From positions 1 through 64,000 of the forward strand of contig NZ_FNYL01000010.1 of assembly GCF_900109045.1 (NCBI RefSeq): 64,000 nucleotides of DNA, in the 5' to 3' direction. Shown piece after piece: positions 1 through 8,845 of the stretch. Each line of letters starts with the position of its first letter. Position 1 is the stretch's first letter. This stretch comes from Dyadobacter sp. SG02 (GTDB lineage: Bacteria > Bacteroidota > Bacteroidia > Cytophagales > Spirosomataceae). The notes under the pieces were generated by a model. The model saw only the letters and a list, made by a program, of their open reading frames with translations, was not told the origin of the DNA and did not search any database. Position numbers and translations under genes: made by a program.

Positions 1-200
<200 letters not shown>

Positions 201-643
201 TATGTTGCGATCTTGCTTCCGAAAAAACAGATCAAATGTTTCTAACGAACCTATCTTTTTGCTCTCTTCATCATGTCAAAGAACGTTGCTCTGGCCTTCC
301 AGAACTCGTGGCAGCGATCGTTTTCGCTACCGTTGTCCCCGATTGGGAGTGCAAAAGTGGGAGGTTTATTTTTAACATGCAAGCAGCAAAGGGAAATATT
401 TCTAAATCTTTTTGACCAGAATTACACAACCGATTGATAAAGAAAACACTACACTCTAAAAAAAGTGTTAAGTTTTTTACCTTCAATTTCCCCTCCATTT
501 CAAGTGGCGGAAAGCCGGTTCGAGCATGTCCAATTTTTCCATTTATTAATACAAAACAAATCCGTAATGCATTACCCCAATCCCTTGGAAAAAGTAGCAA
601 TGCAAGTATCAAAGCCGAAAGTAACAGCCCCAGAAAACGAAAA
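201..643. other. rRNA operon leader and upstream region, no gene
   Basis: This stretch between 16S and the nrdA terminator carries the leader and presumably the promoters of the leftward rRNA operon. I could not find an exact TAnnTTTG box here, so the promoter is not placed. Open frames of about 100 codons exist on both strands but lack any recognisable protein character and overlap the leader, so I do not call them genes. Confidence 0.6.
274..285 (-). promoter_or_regulatory. boxA-like antitermination site in the rRNA leader
   Basis: On the minus strand this reads CGTTCTTTGACA, about 75 nt upstream of the 16S start. A GTTCTTTGA-type element at this place is a common feature of Bacteroidota rRNA leaders and resembles the boxA sequence bound by NusB/S10 to suppress premature termination. 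The assignment rests on motif and position only. Confidence 0.5.
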
Positions 644-670
644 AGGTGCCCGATCTACGATCGGACACCT
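640..670 (-). terminator. Rho-independent terminator of nrdA
   Basis: A 12-bp stem (644-655 with 659-670, one mismatch) and a 3-nt loop is followed on the minus strand by TTTTCGTTTT. It lies 27 nt past the nrdA stop codon and separates nrdA from the rRNA operon. Confidence 0.85.
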
Positions 671-696
671 CTTCATTATTGCGATTTTAACCTTAA

Positions 697-3147
697 TTAC
701 GATCCACAAGCCTCGCAACCCTCCGGATCATCCAATGAACATTGCATATCCGAGCGGTTATCGCGCGGCGCTACCGGCTTAGCGTGTTCTTCCGCGTACT
801 GCACATAATTGAGTTCCTTCTCGGCCACCACGGCGATGGCAGGTTCCAGTTGCGGCTCTGCCTGTTTGCTGACGGTGAATTGGACCGGATCGGACGCCGC
901 ACGGGTGCGCAGGTAGTACATACCGGTTTTGAGGCCTTTTTTCCATGCGTAGAAGTGCATGGATGTCAGCTTACCGAAGTTCGCCTCTTCCATAAAGATG
1001 TTGAGTGACTGCGACTGGCAAATGAATGCACCCCTGTCGGCCGACATATCGAGCAGGCTGCGCTGCTTGATCTCCCATGCCGTTTTATAAAGATCCTTGA
1101 TGTTTTCAGGGATATTCGGGATGGCTTGTACCGATCCGCTGGCGCGAACGAGGTTGTTCTTCATTTCCTCACTCCACAGTCCAAGTCTCACGAGGTCTTT
1201 CAATAGGTACTTGTTCACGACCACGAATTCGCCCGACAATACCCTTCTTACATATATATTGGAAGTGAATGGCTCAAAGCATTCGTTGTTACCGAGGATC
1301 TGGCTTGTAGACGCAGTCGGCATCGGAGCGAGGAGCAACGAGTTGCGTACACCATTTTGTACCACTTCTTTCCGTAGCTTCTCCCAGTTCCAGCGCTTGC
1401 TCTCCGGTTTCACATTCCACATATCGAACTGAAATACCCCTTGCGAGATCGGGCTGCCTGCCCAGGTTTCGTACGGGCCGTGCTGCATAGCAAGCTCCAT
1501 GGAGGCTTCCATCGATCCGTAATAGATCGTTTCGAAAATATCTTTATTCAGCTGCCGCGCCTCGTCGGAGTCGAATGGCATGCGCATCATACAGAATGCA
1601 TCGGCCAGACCTTGCACCCCGATACCGATTGGGCGGTGGCGCTTGTTGCTCTTCTCGGCTTCGGGAACCGGATAGAAGTTCAGGTCGATGATCTTGTTCA
1701 GGTTGCGCGTTACCACTTTCGTGATTTCGTACAACTTCTGGTGATCGAAGCGCATGAAGCCATCCGCACCTTGTTCTACGAACTTCGGCAACGCGATAGA
1801 GGCAAGGTTACAAACCGCTACTTCGTCGGGAGCCGTATATTCGATGATCTCCGTGCAAAGGTTCGACGATTTGATGGTACCCAAATTTTGCTGGTTGGAC
1901 TTGCTGTTCGCATGATCCTTATACAACATATATGGAGTACCTGTCTCGATCTGCGATTCCATGATCGCGAACCACAGGTCTTGCGCCTTGATGGTCTTAC
2001 GCGCTTTGCCTTCGCGCTCGTATTGTTCGTACAGTTTTTCGAACTCCTCGCTGTGCGTATCCGCCAGCCCCGGACATTCGTGCGGGCAGAAGAGCGACCA
2101 GGTATCGTTCGCTTCCACGCGCTTCATAAACAGATCCGGAATCCACAATGCATAGAAAAGGTCGCGCGCGCGCTGCTCTTCTTTTCCGTGGTTCTTTTTC
2201 AGATCCAGGAAATCGAAGATATCCGAATGCCATGGCTCTATATATATGGCAAAAGAACCTTTGCGTTTGCCACCTCCCTGATCCACATAACGTGCGGTGT
2301 CATTGAACACGCGGAGCATCGGTACGATACCGTTCGATTGCCCGTTCGTTCCTTTAATATAAGTACCCGTCGCGCGGACGTCGTGAATGCTCAAACCGAT
2401 ACCACCCGCCGACTGCGAGATCAATGCGCAGTTTTTAAGGGTATCATAAATACCATTGATACTATCCTCCTTCATTGTGAGCAGGAAGCACGACGACATT
2501 TGCGGCTTCGGCGTACCCGCATTGAACAATGTAGGAGTCGCATGGGTAAACCATTTTTCCGAAAGCAAATGGTAGGTTTCAATTGCCGACTGCACATCCT
2601 CCTGGTGGATACCAATGGCTACTCGCATGAGCATATGCTGCGGGCGCTCGACAATTTTCCCCTCAACTTTCAGTAAATACGACTTTTCGAGGGTTTTATA
2701 GCCGAAATAATCGTAGGAATAGTCGCGGTCATATATAATAGTAGAGTCGAGCAGCGACGCATTCTGGCGGATCACCTCGTAAACCTCCTTGGAGATCAGC
2801 GAGGCGTTTTCACCTGTTTTGGCATCTATATATGTATAAAGACGCTTCATTGTAGCCGAGAACGACTTCAATGTGTTCTTGTGGAGATTCGAGATAGCGA
2901 CACGGGCAGCCAGGATCGCATAGTCCGGGTGCTTGGTGGTCATGGAAGCCGCGGTTTCGGCAGCAAGGTTATCCAGCTCGGCGGTGGTAACGCCATCGTA
3001 AATGCCGGAAACAACCTTCTTGGCTACTTCCACGGGCTGAACGTAAGCGGCGTCCAGGCCGTAGCTCAGTTTCTCTATGCGAGCGGTCACCTTGTCGAAT
3101 TTCACGGATTCGCGGCGGCCGTCACGCTTTATGACGTACATAGACAT
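697..3147 (-). CDS. nrdA: Class Ia ribonucleotide reductase, alpha (large) subunit
   Basis: This 816-residue protein reduces ribonucleoside diphosphates to deoxyribonucleotides. It has an N-terminal ATP-cone (about 3-92) for allosteric activity control, then the 10-stranded barrel. Catalytic features are visible: the redox cysteines C220 (SSCFLL) and C446, the radical cysteine in the NLCTE motif (N429, C431, E433), the Tyr-Tyr dyad 744-745 of the radical path (GMYYLRT), and the C-terminal shuttle pair C811/C814 (CEACGS). Length and motifs are those of class Ia enzymes. Its radical-generating partner nrdB lies 29 kb away at 32501, with its own promoter, so the two subunits are not co-transcribed. 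The ATG at 3147 is preceded by an AT-rich region; the next in-frame ATG (MYVIKRDG) is only two codons downstream. Confidence 0.97.
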   Translation of the reverse strand: MSMYVIKRDGRRESVKFDKVTARIEKLSYGLDAAYVQPVEVAKKVVSGIYDGVTTAELDNLAAETAASMTTKHPDYAILAARVAISNLHKNTLKSFSATMKRLYTYIDAKTGENASLISKEVYEVIRQNASLLDSTIIYDRDYSYDYFGYKTLEKSYLLKVEGKIVERPQHMLMRVAIGIHQEDVQSAIETYHLLSEKWFTHATPTLFNAGTPKPQMSSCFLLTMKEDSINGIYDTLKNCALISQSAGGIGLSIHDVRATGTYIKGTNGQSNGIVPMLRVFNDTARYVDQGGGKRKGSFAIYIEPWHSDIFDFLDLKKNHGKEEQRARDLFYALWIPDLFMKRVEANDTWSLFCPHECPGLADTHSEEFEKLYEQYEREGKARKTIKAQDLWFAIMESQIETGTPYMLYKDHANSKSNQQNLGTIKSSNLCTEIIEYTAPDEVAVCNLASIALPKFVEQGADGFMRFDHQKLYEITKVVTRNLNKIIDLNFYPVPEAEKSNKRHRPIGIGVQGLADAFCMMRMPFDSDEARQLNKDIFETIYYGSMEASMELAMQHGPYETWAGSPISQGVFQFDMWNVKPESKRWNWEKLRKEVVQNGVRNSLLLAPMPTASTSQILGNNECFEPFTSNIYVRRVLSGEFVVVNKYLLKDLVRLGLWSEEMKNNLVRASGSVQAIPNIPENIKDLYKTAWEIKQRSLLDMSADRGAFICQSQSLNIFMEEANFGKLTSMHFYAWKKGLKTGMYYLRTRAASDPVQFTVSKQAEPQLEPAIAVVAEKELNYVQYAEEHAKPVAPRDNRSDMQCSLDDPEGCEACGS

Positions 3148-3567
3148 AGTAATGTGGTGTTTAATAGAACGTTAGTGATGTATATTGTTGGGATTGTACT
3201 CGGAGATGCACTTAAAAATCTCTTGAAATAACATTAAATTAATCACAAACGCAACCAGTATTTAATGCCAAAAACCGGGTTTACCGACATAATGCAAATT
3301 ACTAAATTGTTAAGAAACTAATACCTAGTTATTTACAGAAATTTGAATCTGAGAAAATTTTTTCACCAAAATGAGATTCAAAAATTTGCAAACTTTTTTT
3401 CAAGTTTTTTCGCCGCAATTCTCCTGTTTTCTAATTTTTTCACTGAAAATCAACACATTAAAAGTTATCAACTATTTAGAATAAATCTAATCTTGTGAAC
3501 TTTACAAAAACAACACTTTCGCAATCCTGCATAAAATTTTAACTGACAGACGCTAAACAACATAATT
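3148..3567. other. AT-rich divergent intergenic region, no gene
   Basis: A 420-bp very AT-rich region separates nrdA (minus) from the gene at 3568 (plus) and must hold both promoters. The only near match to the Bacteroidota -7 box that I can place is TAATCTTG around 3489 on the plus strand (one mismatch). I see no NrdR-type palindrome that I would defend and no open frame. Confidence 0.5.
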
Positions 3568-4479
3568 ATGAGCACAATAATCGAACAGGCAGACCGCCGG
3601 ACCTTCCTCAAAACCACCTCCGGAATGGTAGCCGGCCTTGCATTGGGAGGAACCTTTAGCGAAGCTATGGCCAAAGCTGCCGAAAGCACTGCTTACAGCA
3701 TTCCATTGGGCGTGTATGCGGCCTACGACAAAGCCGATTTCCTGAGAAAATCGGGATGTACCTATATAGAGGAATCCGTGGCGGGCTTCCTGATCCCCGA
3801 AGGCGGCGATGCCGGTTACGAAAAAAATCTCCAACAGCTCAAGACTGAGCACTTTCCTATTAAGTCTTACGTGATCCTGCTACCGGCGAGTTTGAAAACG
3901 CTTGGGCCCGAAGCGAACCACGAGGCAATCCTCCAACGGACGGAAACCGTCCTGAAACGTGCCAAGGAATGCGGCTCGCAATTCGTCGTGTTCGGAAGCG
4001 GTGCTTCAAGAATCATTCCCGAAGGCTTCGACCGCGCGAAGGCAAAAGCGCAGCACATTGAATTAACCCAAAAAATGGCACCATTGGCCGAAAAATACGG
4101 GGTTACCATTGCCGTGGAGCCGTTGAACCGTGGGGAAACCAACTTTATAAATAGCCTGGCCGAGGGTGTTGAGATCGTTAATGCGGTGAAAAGCCCCAAA
4201 GTGAAGCTGCTTTGTGATATATATCATATGTTAAAGGAGGACGAGCCAGCCTCGGAAATCATTAAATATGGTAAGCATATCGTGCATTGCCACATTGCCG
4301 AGAAAGAAAAACGCACACCGCCGGGCGTGAAGGGCGACGATTTCAGGGCGTACCTGGGCGCGTTGAAGAAAATCGGGTACAAGGGCGGACTTTCGATCGA
4401 ATGCTTCGTGTATACCGATTTCGAGAAGGAGGCGAAACGGGGTGTGGAGGTCCTCAAACAACAACTCAGTGAAGTTTAG
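3568..4479 (+). CDS. Tat-exported sugar phosphate isomerase/epimerase-like TIM-barrel protein
   Basis: The 303-residue protein starts with a twin-arginine signal (RRTFLK at about 10-15, then a hydrophobic stretch ending near AMAKA), so it is predicted to be folded in the cytoplasm and exported. The rest is an AP-endonuclease-2/xylose-isomerase-like TIM barrel. The usual metal-binding positions appear in order: Glu in VEPLNR, Asp in CDIYHM, His in HCHIAE and Glu in LSIECF. The family includes hydroxypyruvate isomerases and ketose 3-epimerases, but the substrate cannot be read from sequence. It is followed by L31 under a separate promoter, so no operon partner helps. Confidence 0.8.
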   Translation: MSTIIEQADRRTFLKTTSGMVAGLALGGTFSEAMAKAAESTAYSIPLGVYAAYDKADFLRKSGCTYIEESVAGFLIPEGGDAGYEKNLQQLKTEHFPIKSYVILLPASLKTLGPEANHEAILQRTETVLKRAKECGSQFVVFGSGASRIIPEGFDRAKAKAQHIELTQKMAPLAEKYGVTIAVEPLNRGETNFINSLAEGVEIVNAVKSPKVKLLCDIYHMLKEDEPASEIIKYGKHIVHCHIAEKEKRTPPGVKGDDFRAYLGALKKIGYKGGLSIECFVYTDFEKEAKRGVEVLKQQLSEV

Positions 4480-4533
4480 CACGTTAATTTTCGACGTATT
4501 GTATTAATATTAAAAAAGATAGCGCTCCGATAC

Positions 4534-4564
4534 TTGATTTACAAATCTGGATTTTTTACTTTTG
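4534..4564 (+). promoter_or_regulatory. Promoter of the L31 gene
   Basis: TTG at 4534-4536, a 20-nt spacer and an exact -7 box TACTTTTG at 4557-4564 fit the Bacteroidota primary sigma consensus (TTG, 17-23 nt, TAnnTTTG). The predicted start is near 4570, giving a leader of about 40 nt. Confidence 0.75.
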
Positions 4565-4609
4565 CAATCCTTTTGAAAATCGTACAGAAACAAATAATAC
4601 CATATACCA

Positions 4610-4852
4610 ATGAAAAAAGATATTCATCCCAATTACAGAGAAGTAGTTTTCTGGGATCTATCAAGCGACTTTAAATTCATTACTCGCTCTACCATAGAAA
4701 CTTCTGAAAACATTACCTGGGAAGACGGCAAAACCTACCCTGTGTACAAAGTCGAGGTTTCGTCTCAGTCACACCCTTTCTACACTGGTAAAAACGTACT
4801 GGTTGACACAGCTGGTCGCGTTGACAAGTTCAGAAAGCGTTACGGAAAATAA
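4610..4852 (+). CDS. rpmE2: 50S ribosomal protein L31, type B
   Basis: The 80-residue protein opens with MKKDIHPNYREVVFWD and ends in RVDKFRKRYGK, the pattern of type B L31. It contains no cysteine, so it is the zinc-independent (C-) form. It is a component of the large ribosomal subunit that bridges to the small subunit. The gene is monocistronic: it has its own promoter at 4534-4564 and a strong terminator at 4913-4955. Confidence 0.97.
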   Translation: MKKDIHPNYREVVFWDLSSDFKFITRSTIETSENITWEDGKTYPVYKVEVSSQSHPFYTGKNVLVDTAGRVDKFRKRYGK

Positions 4853-4912
4853 GCGACGCATTGCCTTTTTCCTGCGTGGTCGAACACAGCAGGAGATCGA
4901 AAAAATACTGTG

Positions 4913-4955
4913 GCAGTCTCCCGACAAATATGCTCGGGAGACTGCTTCTTTTTTT
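4913..4955 (+). terminator. Strong Rho-independent terminator after L31
   Basis: A perfect 12-bp stem (4913-4924 with 4934-4945), a 9-nt loop and TTCTTTTTTT form a textbook terminator 60 nt past the L31 stop. Confidence 0.93.
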
Positions 4956-5006
4956 GCCGTAACCAATAAAATGCCCGAACTTTGGCAGGCACATACGATT
5001 TAATTT

Positions 5007-6197
5007 ATGCCTAATACCATTCTGTTCGACGACTCAAAGATTAGAATACAGCTTTTACCTTTTACATACACCAGACCAGTCGCCGGCATACGGTGCGGCA
5101 TTCACACGCTGGCCGAAAAATGGGCCGACAGATGCCATACCACGGTTTCCTTTCAAACCGAAGCCTATCTATCGACGAAATATCCGCAACATACTTCCGA
5201 TGATAACCTGTACATCAACGGCGCATTATGTCCCGATGAGCATTTAGCAGGCATCGTGAAAGGCTTACCGTACGGCAACGCGCTGGTTTCACCGCAAGGG
5301 GAAATCCTGGCCGTACGCACGCACGCTTCCTGGAATGCTTCGGAAGGTACGAACGGGCTTTCGGTGGTGACCTATGAGGAACCATTTACGATGATCCGCA
5401 ACGTGTGGGATATTTTCGGGCAGAATGGCGCGCAAATCAAATCCGATTACGAGCGCATCGTTTCCGTACGCAAATCGGCAGCGATTACTGACCCTTTCAC
5501 GCATTGTTATAAGCCGGAAAACATCTTTATTGAGGAAGGCGCGGTGATCAGGGCAGCTATTCTGAATGCGGAGAATGGGCCTATTTACATCGGCAAAAAT
5601 GCATTGATCCAGGAAGGATCGATGATCCAGGGGCCATTTGCGATCGGCGAAAACGGCGTGCTGGCACAGGGAACGAAGATCCGGCCTAATACTACCGTCG
5701 GGCCGTCGTCCAAAGTAGGTGGCGAGGTGAGCAATTGTGTCGTGTTTGGTTACAGTAATAAAGGCCACGACGGCTATCTGGGCAATTCTGTTTTGGGAGA
5801 ATGGTGTAACCTTGGGGCCAACACCAATAACTCGAACTTGAAAAACGACCATACGAACGTGAAGCTGCACAGCTATACTACCAATGTACTGGCAGACACC
5901 GGCTTACTCTTCTGCGGGCTGATGATGGGCGATTATTCCAAAGCGGGAATTTCGACCATGTTCAACACTGGTACCGTTGTCGGCGTAAGTGTGAATGTGT
6001 TCGGGGCGGGGTTCCAGGCCAAGCATGTACCCTCGTTCTCCTGGGGCGGCGCGGCCGAAGGTTATTGCGAGTACCGTTTCGACAAAGCCGTGGCCGTAGC
6101 GAACGATACAGTAAGCCGCCGGGGCATTGCATTTGGCCCGACGGAGGAAGGCATTATTCGTGCTGTTTTTGAAAATACCCAAACCCAGCGCAGCTAA
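5007..6197 (+). CDS. GlmU-family sugar nucleotidyltransferase/acetyltransferase-like protein
   Basis: The 396-residue protein has an N-terminal half (about 1-150) matching the divergent nucleotidyltransferase-like domain seen in Bacteroidota and a C-terminal left-handed beta-helix of hexapeptide repeats from about 165 (IYIGKNALIQEGSMIQGP, then GYLGNSVLGEWCNLGANTNNSNLKND). This architecture is the alternative Bacteroidota GlmU form, proposed to supply UDP-N-acetylglucosamine for peptidoglycan. The classical N-terminal GxGTRM signature is absent, so nucleotidyl transfer is inferred from family knowledge rather than seen. The gene is followed after 34 nt by holB on the same strand. Confidence 0.85.
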   Translation: MPNTILFDDSKIRIQLLPFTYTRPVAGIRCGIHTLAEKWADRCHTTVSFQTEAYLSTKYPQHTSDDNLYINGALCPDEHLAGIVKGLPYGNALVSPQGEILAVRTHASWNASEGTNGLSVVTYEEPFTMIRNVWDIFGQNGAQIKSDYERIVSVRKSAAITDPFTHCYKPENIFIEEGAVIRAAILNAENGPIYIGKNALIQEGSMIQGPFAIGENGVLAQGTKIRPNTTVGPSSKVGGEVSNCVVFGYSNKGHDGYLGNSVLGEWCNLGANTNNSNLKNDHTNVKLHSYTTNVLADTGLLFCGLMMGDYSKAGISTMFNTGTVVGVSVNVFGAGFQAKHVPSFSWGGAAEGYCEYRFDKAVAVANDTVSRRGIAFGPTEEGIIRAVFENTQTQRS

Positions 6198-6231
6198 CAG
6201 GCATTTACCCATTCATTAATTGATTTAAACC

Positions 6232-7350
6232 GTGCTTTTCAGAGATATTCCGGGACTTGACAGTATTAAGGCGACATTGCGGCGCTCGGTCCGGAACAGC
6301 CATCTGGCCCACGCCCAGCTTTTCGATTATCCTACGGGCGGAGCAGGCCTGGCCATGGCGCTTGCATTCTCTACCTATATTAACTGTGAAAACCGGAATG
6401 AGGAAGATGCTTGTGGTACCTGCGCATCTTGCGCGAAGATGAGCAAGCTCATTCACCCCGATTTCCATTTTATATTTCCCATTGCCACTTCCAAAAAAGT
6501 CGATGGCAAAACCAGCGAAGCATTTTTGCCGCTCTGGCGCTCGTTTTTGCTGGAAAACCCCTACCGCGTTCTCCCCGACTGGCTCGACCACATCGGCGCG
6601 GACAACAAGCAGGGAAACATTTCAGTGGAAGAAGCGCGCGGGATTTTGAGGAAACTGTCTGTAAAAGCCTACGAAGGCGAGTACAAAATCCTGTTGATCT
6701 GGAAGCCTGACATTATGAATGCAGCGTCTTCGAATGCTATTCTGAAGATTCTCGAAGAACCGCCTGAAAAAACGTTATTCCTTCTGGTAAGTGATCAATC
6801 GGACAAATTACTAACCACGATCATTTCCCGGACGCAGCGGATCACCATTCCGGCATTCTCCGATGCGGAAATCAAATCCTATTTGAAACAAGGCGAAGTA
6901 GCCGATGCCGTCGCCAACCAGGTAGCGTTCCTGTCCGACGGAAATATGGCCGAGGCGTTGAAACTCGTTCAGGAAGAGCAGGATGACCGCTCGGCATGGT
7001 TTGCCGACTGGATGCGTTCGTCTTACAAATTTGATGTATCGCATTTGGTCAAACTCGCCGACAGTTACGACGTCATGAGCAAGGAAAAGCAAAAAGGCCT
7101 GCTCAAATATGCATTGCGTTTGTTCAGGGACATGCTCGTGTGGAGCCACGGCGCGGGCGAGCTTTTGCGTGTTCCGCAGGAAGAGCTTACTTTCGTGCAG
7201 AATTTTTCCAAAACTGTCAATTTTGAGTCGCTGGAAAGGATGATCGGGGAAGTAAATACGGCCTATTACCACATTGAGCGCAATGTACGGGCCAAAATGG
7301 TGTTTCTTGACCTGTCGCTGACGGTCGCCCAGTTTTTCCAGCGCAGATGA
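6232..7350 (+). CDS. holB: DNA polymerase III delta' subunit
   Basis: The 372-residue AAA+ clamp-loader protein begins MLFRDIPGLDSIKATL and uses a GTG start. The zinc module is clear (C-x10-C-x2-C around CGTCASC). The P-loop position reads PTGGAGLAMA, without the Lys-Thr of a Walker A motif, as expected for the non-ATPase delta' subunit that holds the delta wrench in the clamp loader. SNAILKILEEPPEKTLFLL and the SRTQRI sensor region are typical. The stop codon overlaps the start of the next gene (ATGA), so translation is probably coupled. Confidence 0.95.
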   Translation: MLFRDIPGLDSIKATLRRSVRNSHLAHAQLFDYPTGGAGLAMALAFSTYINCENRNEEDACGTCASCAKMSKLIHPDFHFIFPIATSKKVDGKTSEAFLPLWRSFLLENPYRVLPDWLDHIGADNKQGNISVEEARGILRKLSVKAYEGEYKILLIWKPDIMNAASSNAILKILEEPPEKTLFLLVSDQSDKLLTTIISRTQRITIPAFSDAEIKSYLKQGEVADAVANQVAFLSDGNMAEALKLVQEEQDDRSAWFADWMRSSYKFDVSHLVKLADSYDVMSKEKQKGLLKYALRLFRDMLVWSHGAGELLRVPQEELTFVQNFSKTVNFESLERMIGEVNTAYYHIERNVRAKMVFLDLSLTVAQFFQRR

Positions 7351-7817
7351 AGCGTCCATTGGAAATTATCGGCGCGACCGATATTGCGGATTTACCGGAA
7401 CTGGGCTGGCATCATGTGCCGGTGCGCGTGGATTCCGGTGCGGCCACTTCGGCCATCCATTGTTCGCGCGTGAAATTGGTGGAAAAAGAAGGGAGCAAAG
7501 AGCTCCATGTCTACCTCGATGCCAAGCGCGGAGCACCTCAACATTTCTTTATAGTAACCGAATTCAAAGAGACCGTGGTCCGGAATTCTTTCGGGAAGGA
7601 AGAAAAGCGGTTCGTGATCAAGACACCAATCAGGCTTTTCGGCCGGAAAATACGTACCGAATTTTCGCTGGCCAACCGGCAGAAAATGAGTTACCCCATA
7701 CTACTCGGGCGAAAATTGCTCAAAAACAGGTTTATCGTGGATGTTTCCCAAAAAAACCTGTCGGCGGCAAGGCATTCGCTGACACCAACTCGTTCCCAAA
7801 AACTACCTCAGCACTAA
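7347..7817 (+). CDS. RimB-like retropepsin-fold protease (ATP-dependent zinc protease family)
   Basis: The 156-residue protein belongs to the small family often called ATP-dependent zinc protease (PF05618), which has a retropepsin-like fold. The aspartic-protease type motif VDSGAATSAIH lies at about 28-38 with Asp29-Ser-Gly-Ala. In other bacteria the member encoded with RimK trims the glutamates that RimK adds to ribosomal protein S6 (RimB). Here the gene overlaps holB by 4 nt and lies 69 nt before rimK, supporting that role. The last 15 residues are rich in Thr, Ser and Arg and look unstructured. Substrate is inferred from context. Confidence 0.82.
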   Translation: MKRPLEIIGATDIADLPELGWHHVPVRVDSGAATSAIHCSRVKLVEKEGSKELHVYLDAKRGAPQHFFIVTEFKETVVRNSFGKEEKRFVIKTPIRLFGRKIRTEFSLANRQKMSYPILLGRKLLKNRFIVDVSQKNLSAARHSLTPTRSQKLPQH

Positions 7818-7886
7818 ACCCCGAGACGCGCAGTCAAGGAGGCTCCGTGCCTCGGCTCTACCTCCACATTTTCTAAAACCATTTTT

Positions 7887-8789
7887 ATGAAAATCGCCGT
7901 ATTATCCACCAATCCGGACCTGTATTCAACCAGGCGTCTGGTGGAGGCAATCAAACAAAAGGGACACGAAGCGGTTGTGATCGACCACGTCAAATGCTTT
8001 GTCATGATCGAAGGCGGCAAGCCAACCGTCGTTTACAAAGGCAAACCTATTACAGGCGTCGACGCCGTCATTCCCCGCATTGGCACGTCGGTGAATGCAT
8101 TTGGCTGCGCGGTAGTGCGCCAACTTGAACTGATGAAGATCTTTACCACCGTGAAATCGCAGGCCATCCTCCGCTCGCGCGACAAGCTGCGCAGCATGCA
8201 GGTACTCGCGAAGGCCGGTATCGATATTCCGAAGACGGTTTTTGCCAAAAATCCGGCTCAGGTCAATGAGCTCATTCATATGGTAGGCGGCCCGCCGGTG
8301 ATTATCAAACTGCTGGAAGGTACGCAAGGTGTGGGCGTCGTACTCGCCGAAACGATTAAAGCTGCCAAATCGACCATCGAGGCATTCTACGGCCTGAGGG
8401 CCAATTTCCTCATCCAGGAATATGTGGCCGAATCCAAAGGTGCCGATATCCGCGCATTCGTGATCGGCAATAGAGTAATAGCTGCCATGAAACGCCAGGG
8501 CGCCGAAGGCGATTTCCGCTCCAACCTTCACCGCGGTGGCTCGGGGTGTATAATCGAACTTTCGGCCGAAGAGGAACACACTGCCATTGCGGCGGCCAGG
8601 GCATTGGGCGTGAAAATCGCCGGGGTCGATATGCTGCAATCAGAGCGCGGACCGCTGGTGATGGAAGTCAACTCCTCGCCGGGGTTACGGGGCATTGAAG
8701 AAGTGAGCGGGATCGATATCGCTTCGCTGATCGTGGCTTATATCGAGGATAAGATCGTGACGGATGAGGGGGATACGGTTGGGGTTTGA
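7887..8789 (+). CDS. rimK: Ribosomal protein S6 glutamate ligase family ATP-grasp protein
   Basis: The 300-residue protein has the RimK opening (MKIAVLSTNPDLYSTRRL), the DAVIPRIG segment and an ATP-grasp domain with IIKLLEGTQGVGV, FLIQEYV and the metal-binding VMEVNSSPGLRGIE near the C-terminus. It uses ATP to add glutamate to the C-terminus of ribosomal protein S6, and some homologues act on coenzyme F420 or other peptides. The RimB-like gene directly upstream supports the S6-modifying role. A 37-bp dispersed repeat lies 6 nt downstream of the stop. Confidence 0.92.
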   Translation: MKIAVLSTNPDLYSTRRLVEAIKQKGHEAVVIDHVKCFVMIEGGKPTVVYKGKPITGVDAVIPRIGTSVNAFGCAVVRQLELMKIFTTVKSQAILRSRDKLRSMQVLAKAGIDIPKTVFAKNPAQVNELIHMVGGPPVIIKLLEGTQGVGVVLAETIKAAKSTIEAFYGLRANFLIQEYVAESKGADIRAFVIGNRVIAAMKRQGAEGDFRSNLHRGGSGCIIELSAEEEHTAIAAARALGVKIAGVDMLQSERGPLVMEVNSSPGLRGIEEVSGIDIASLIVAYIEDKIVTDEGDTVGV

Positions 8790-8795
8790 ATTTTG

Positions 8796-8832
8796 AATGA
8801 GTGACCGGGTCGCCGGAGCGATGATTGAATGA
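8796..8832. repeat. 37-bp dispersed repeat, copy 1
   Basis: The 37-bp stretch starting AATGAGTGACCGGGTCGCCG recurs in inverted orientation at 44411-44447 with 36 of 37 bases identical. Both copies sit in gaps between convergent genes, directly after a plus-strand gene. The core contains TCGC-CGGA-GCGA, able to form a small tetraloop hairpin. Flanking bases do not match. Confidence 0.8.
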
Positions 8833-8845
8833 ATTCCTGGGCGGG

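Noticed and set aside
271..808. Open frames of 105-124 codons on both strands near the rRNA leader
   Set aside because: They overlap the rRNA leader, the nrdA terminator and the nrdA 3' end and have no protein-like features.
1441..2676. 411-codon plus-strand open frame
   Set aside because: It is the antisense of nrdA, a well-supported gene with all catalytic motifs, and its translation has no family character.
4803..5003. 66-codon frame overlapping the end of L31
   Set aside because: It runs through the L31 C-terminus and the strong terminator hairpin, so it is not a gene.
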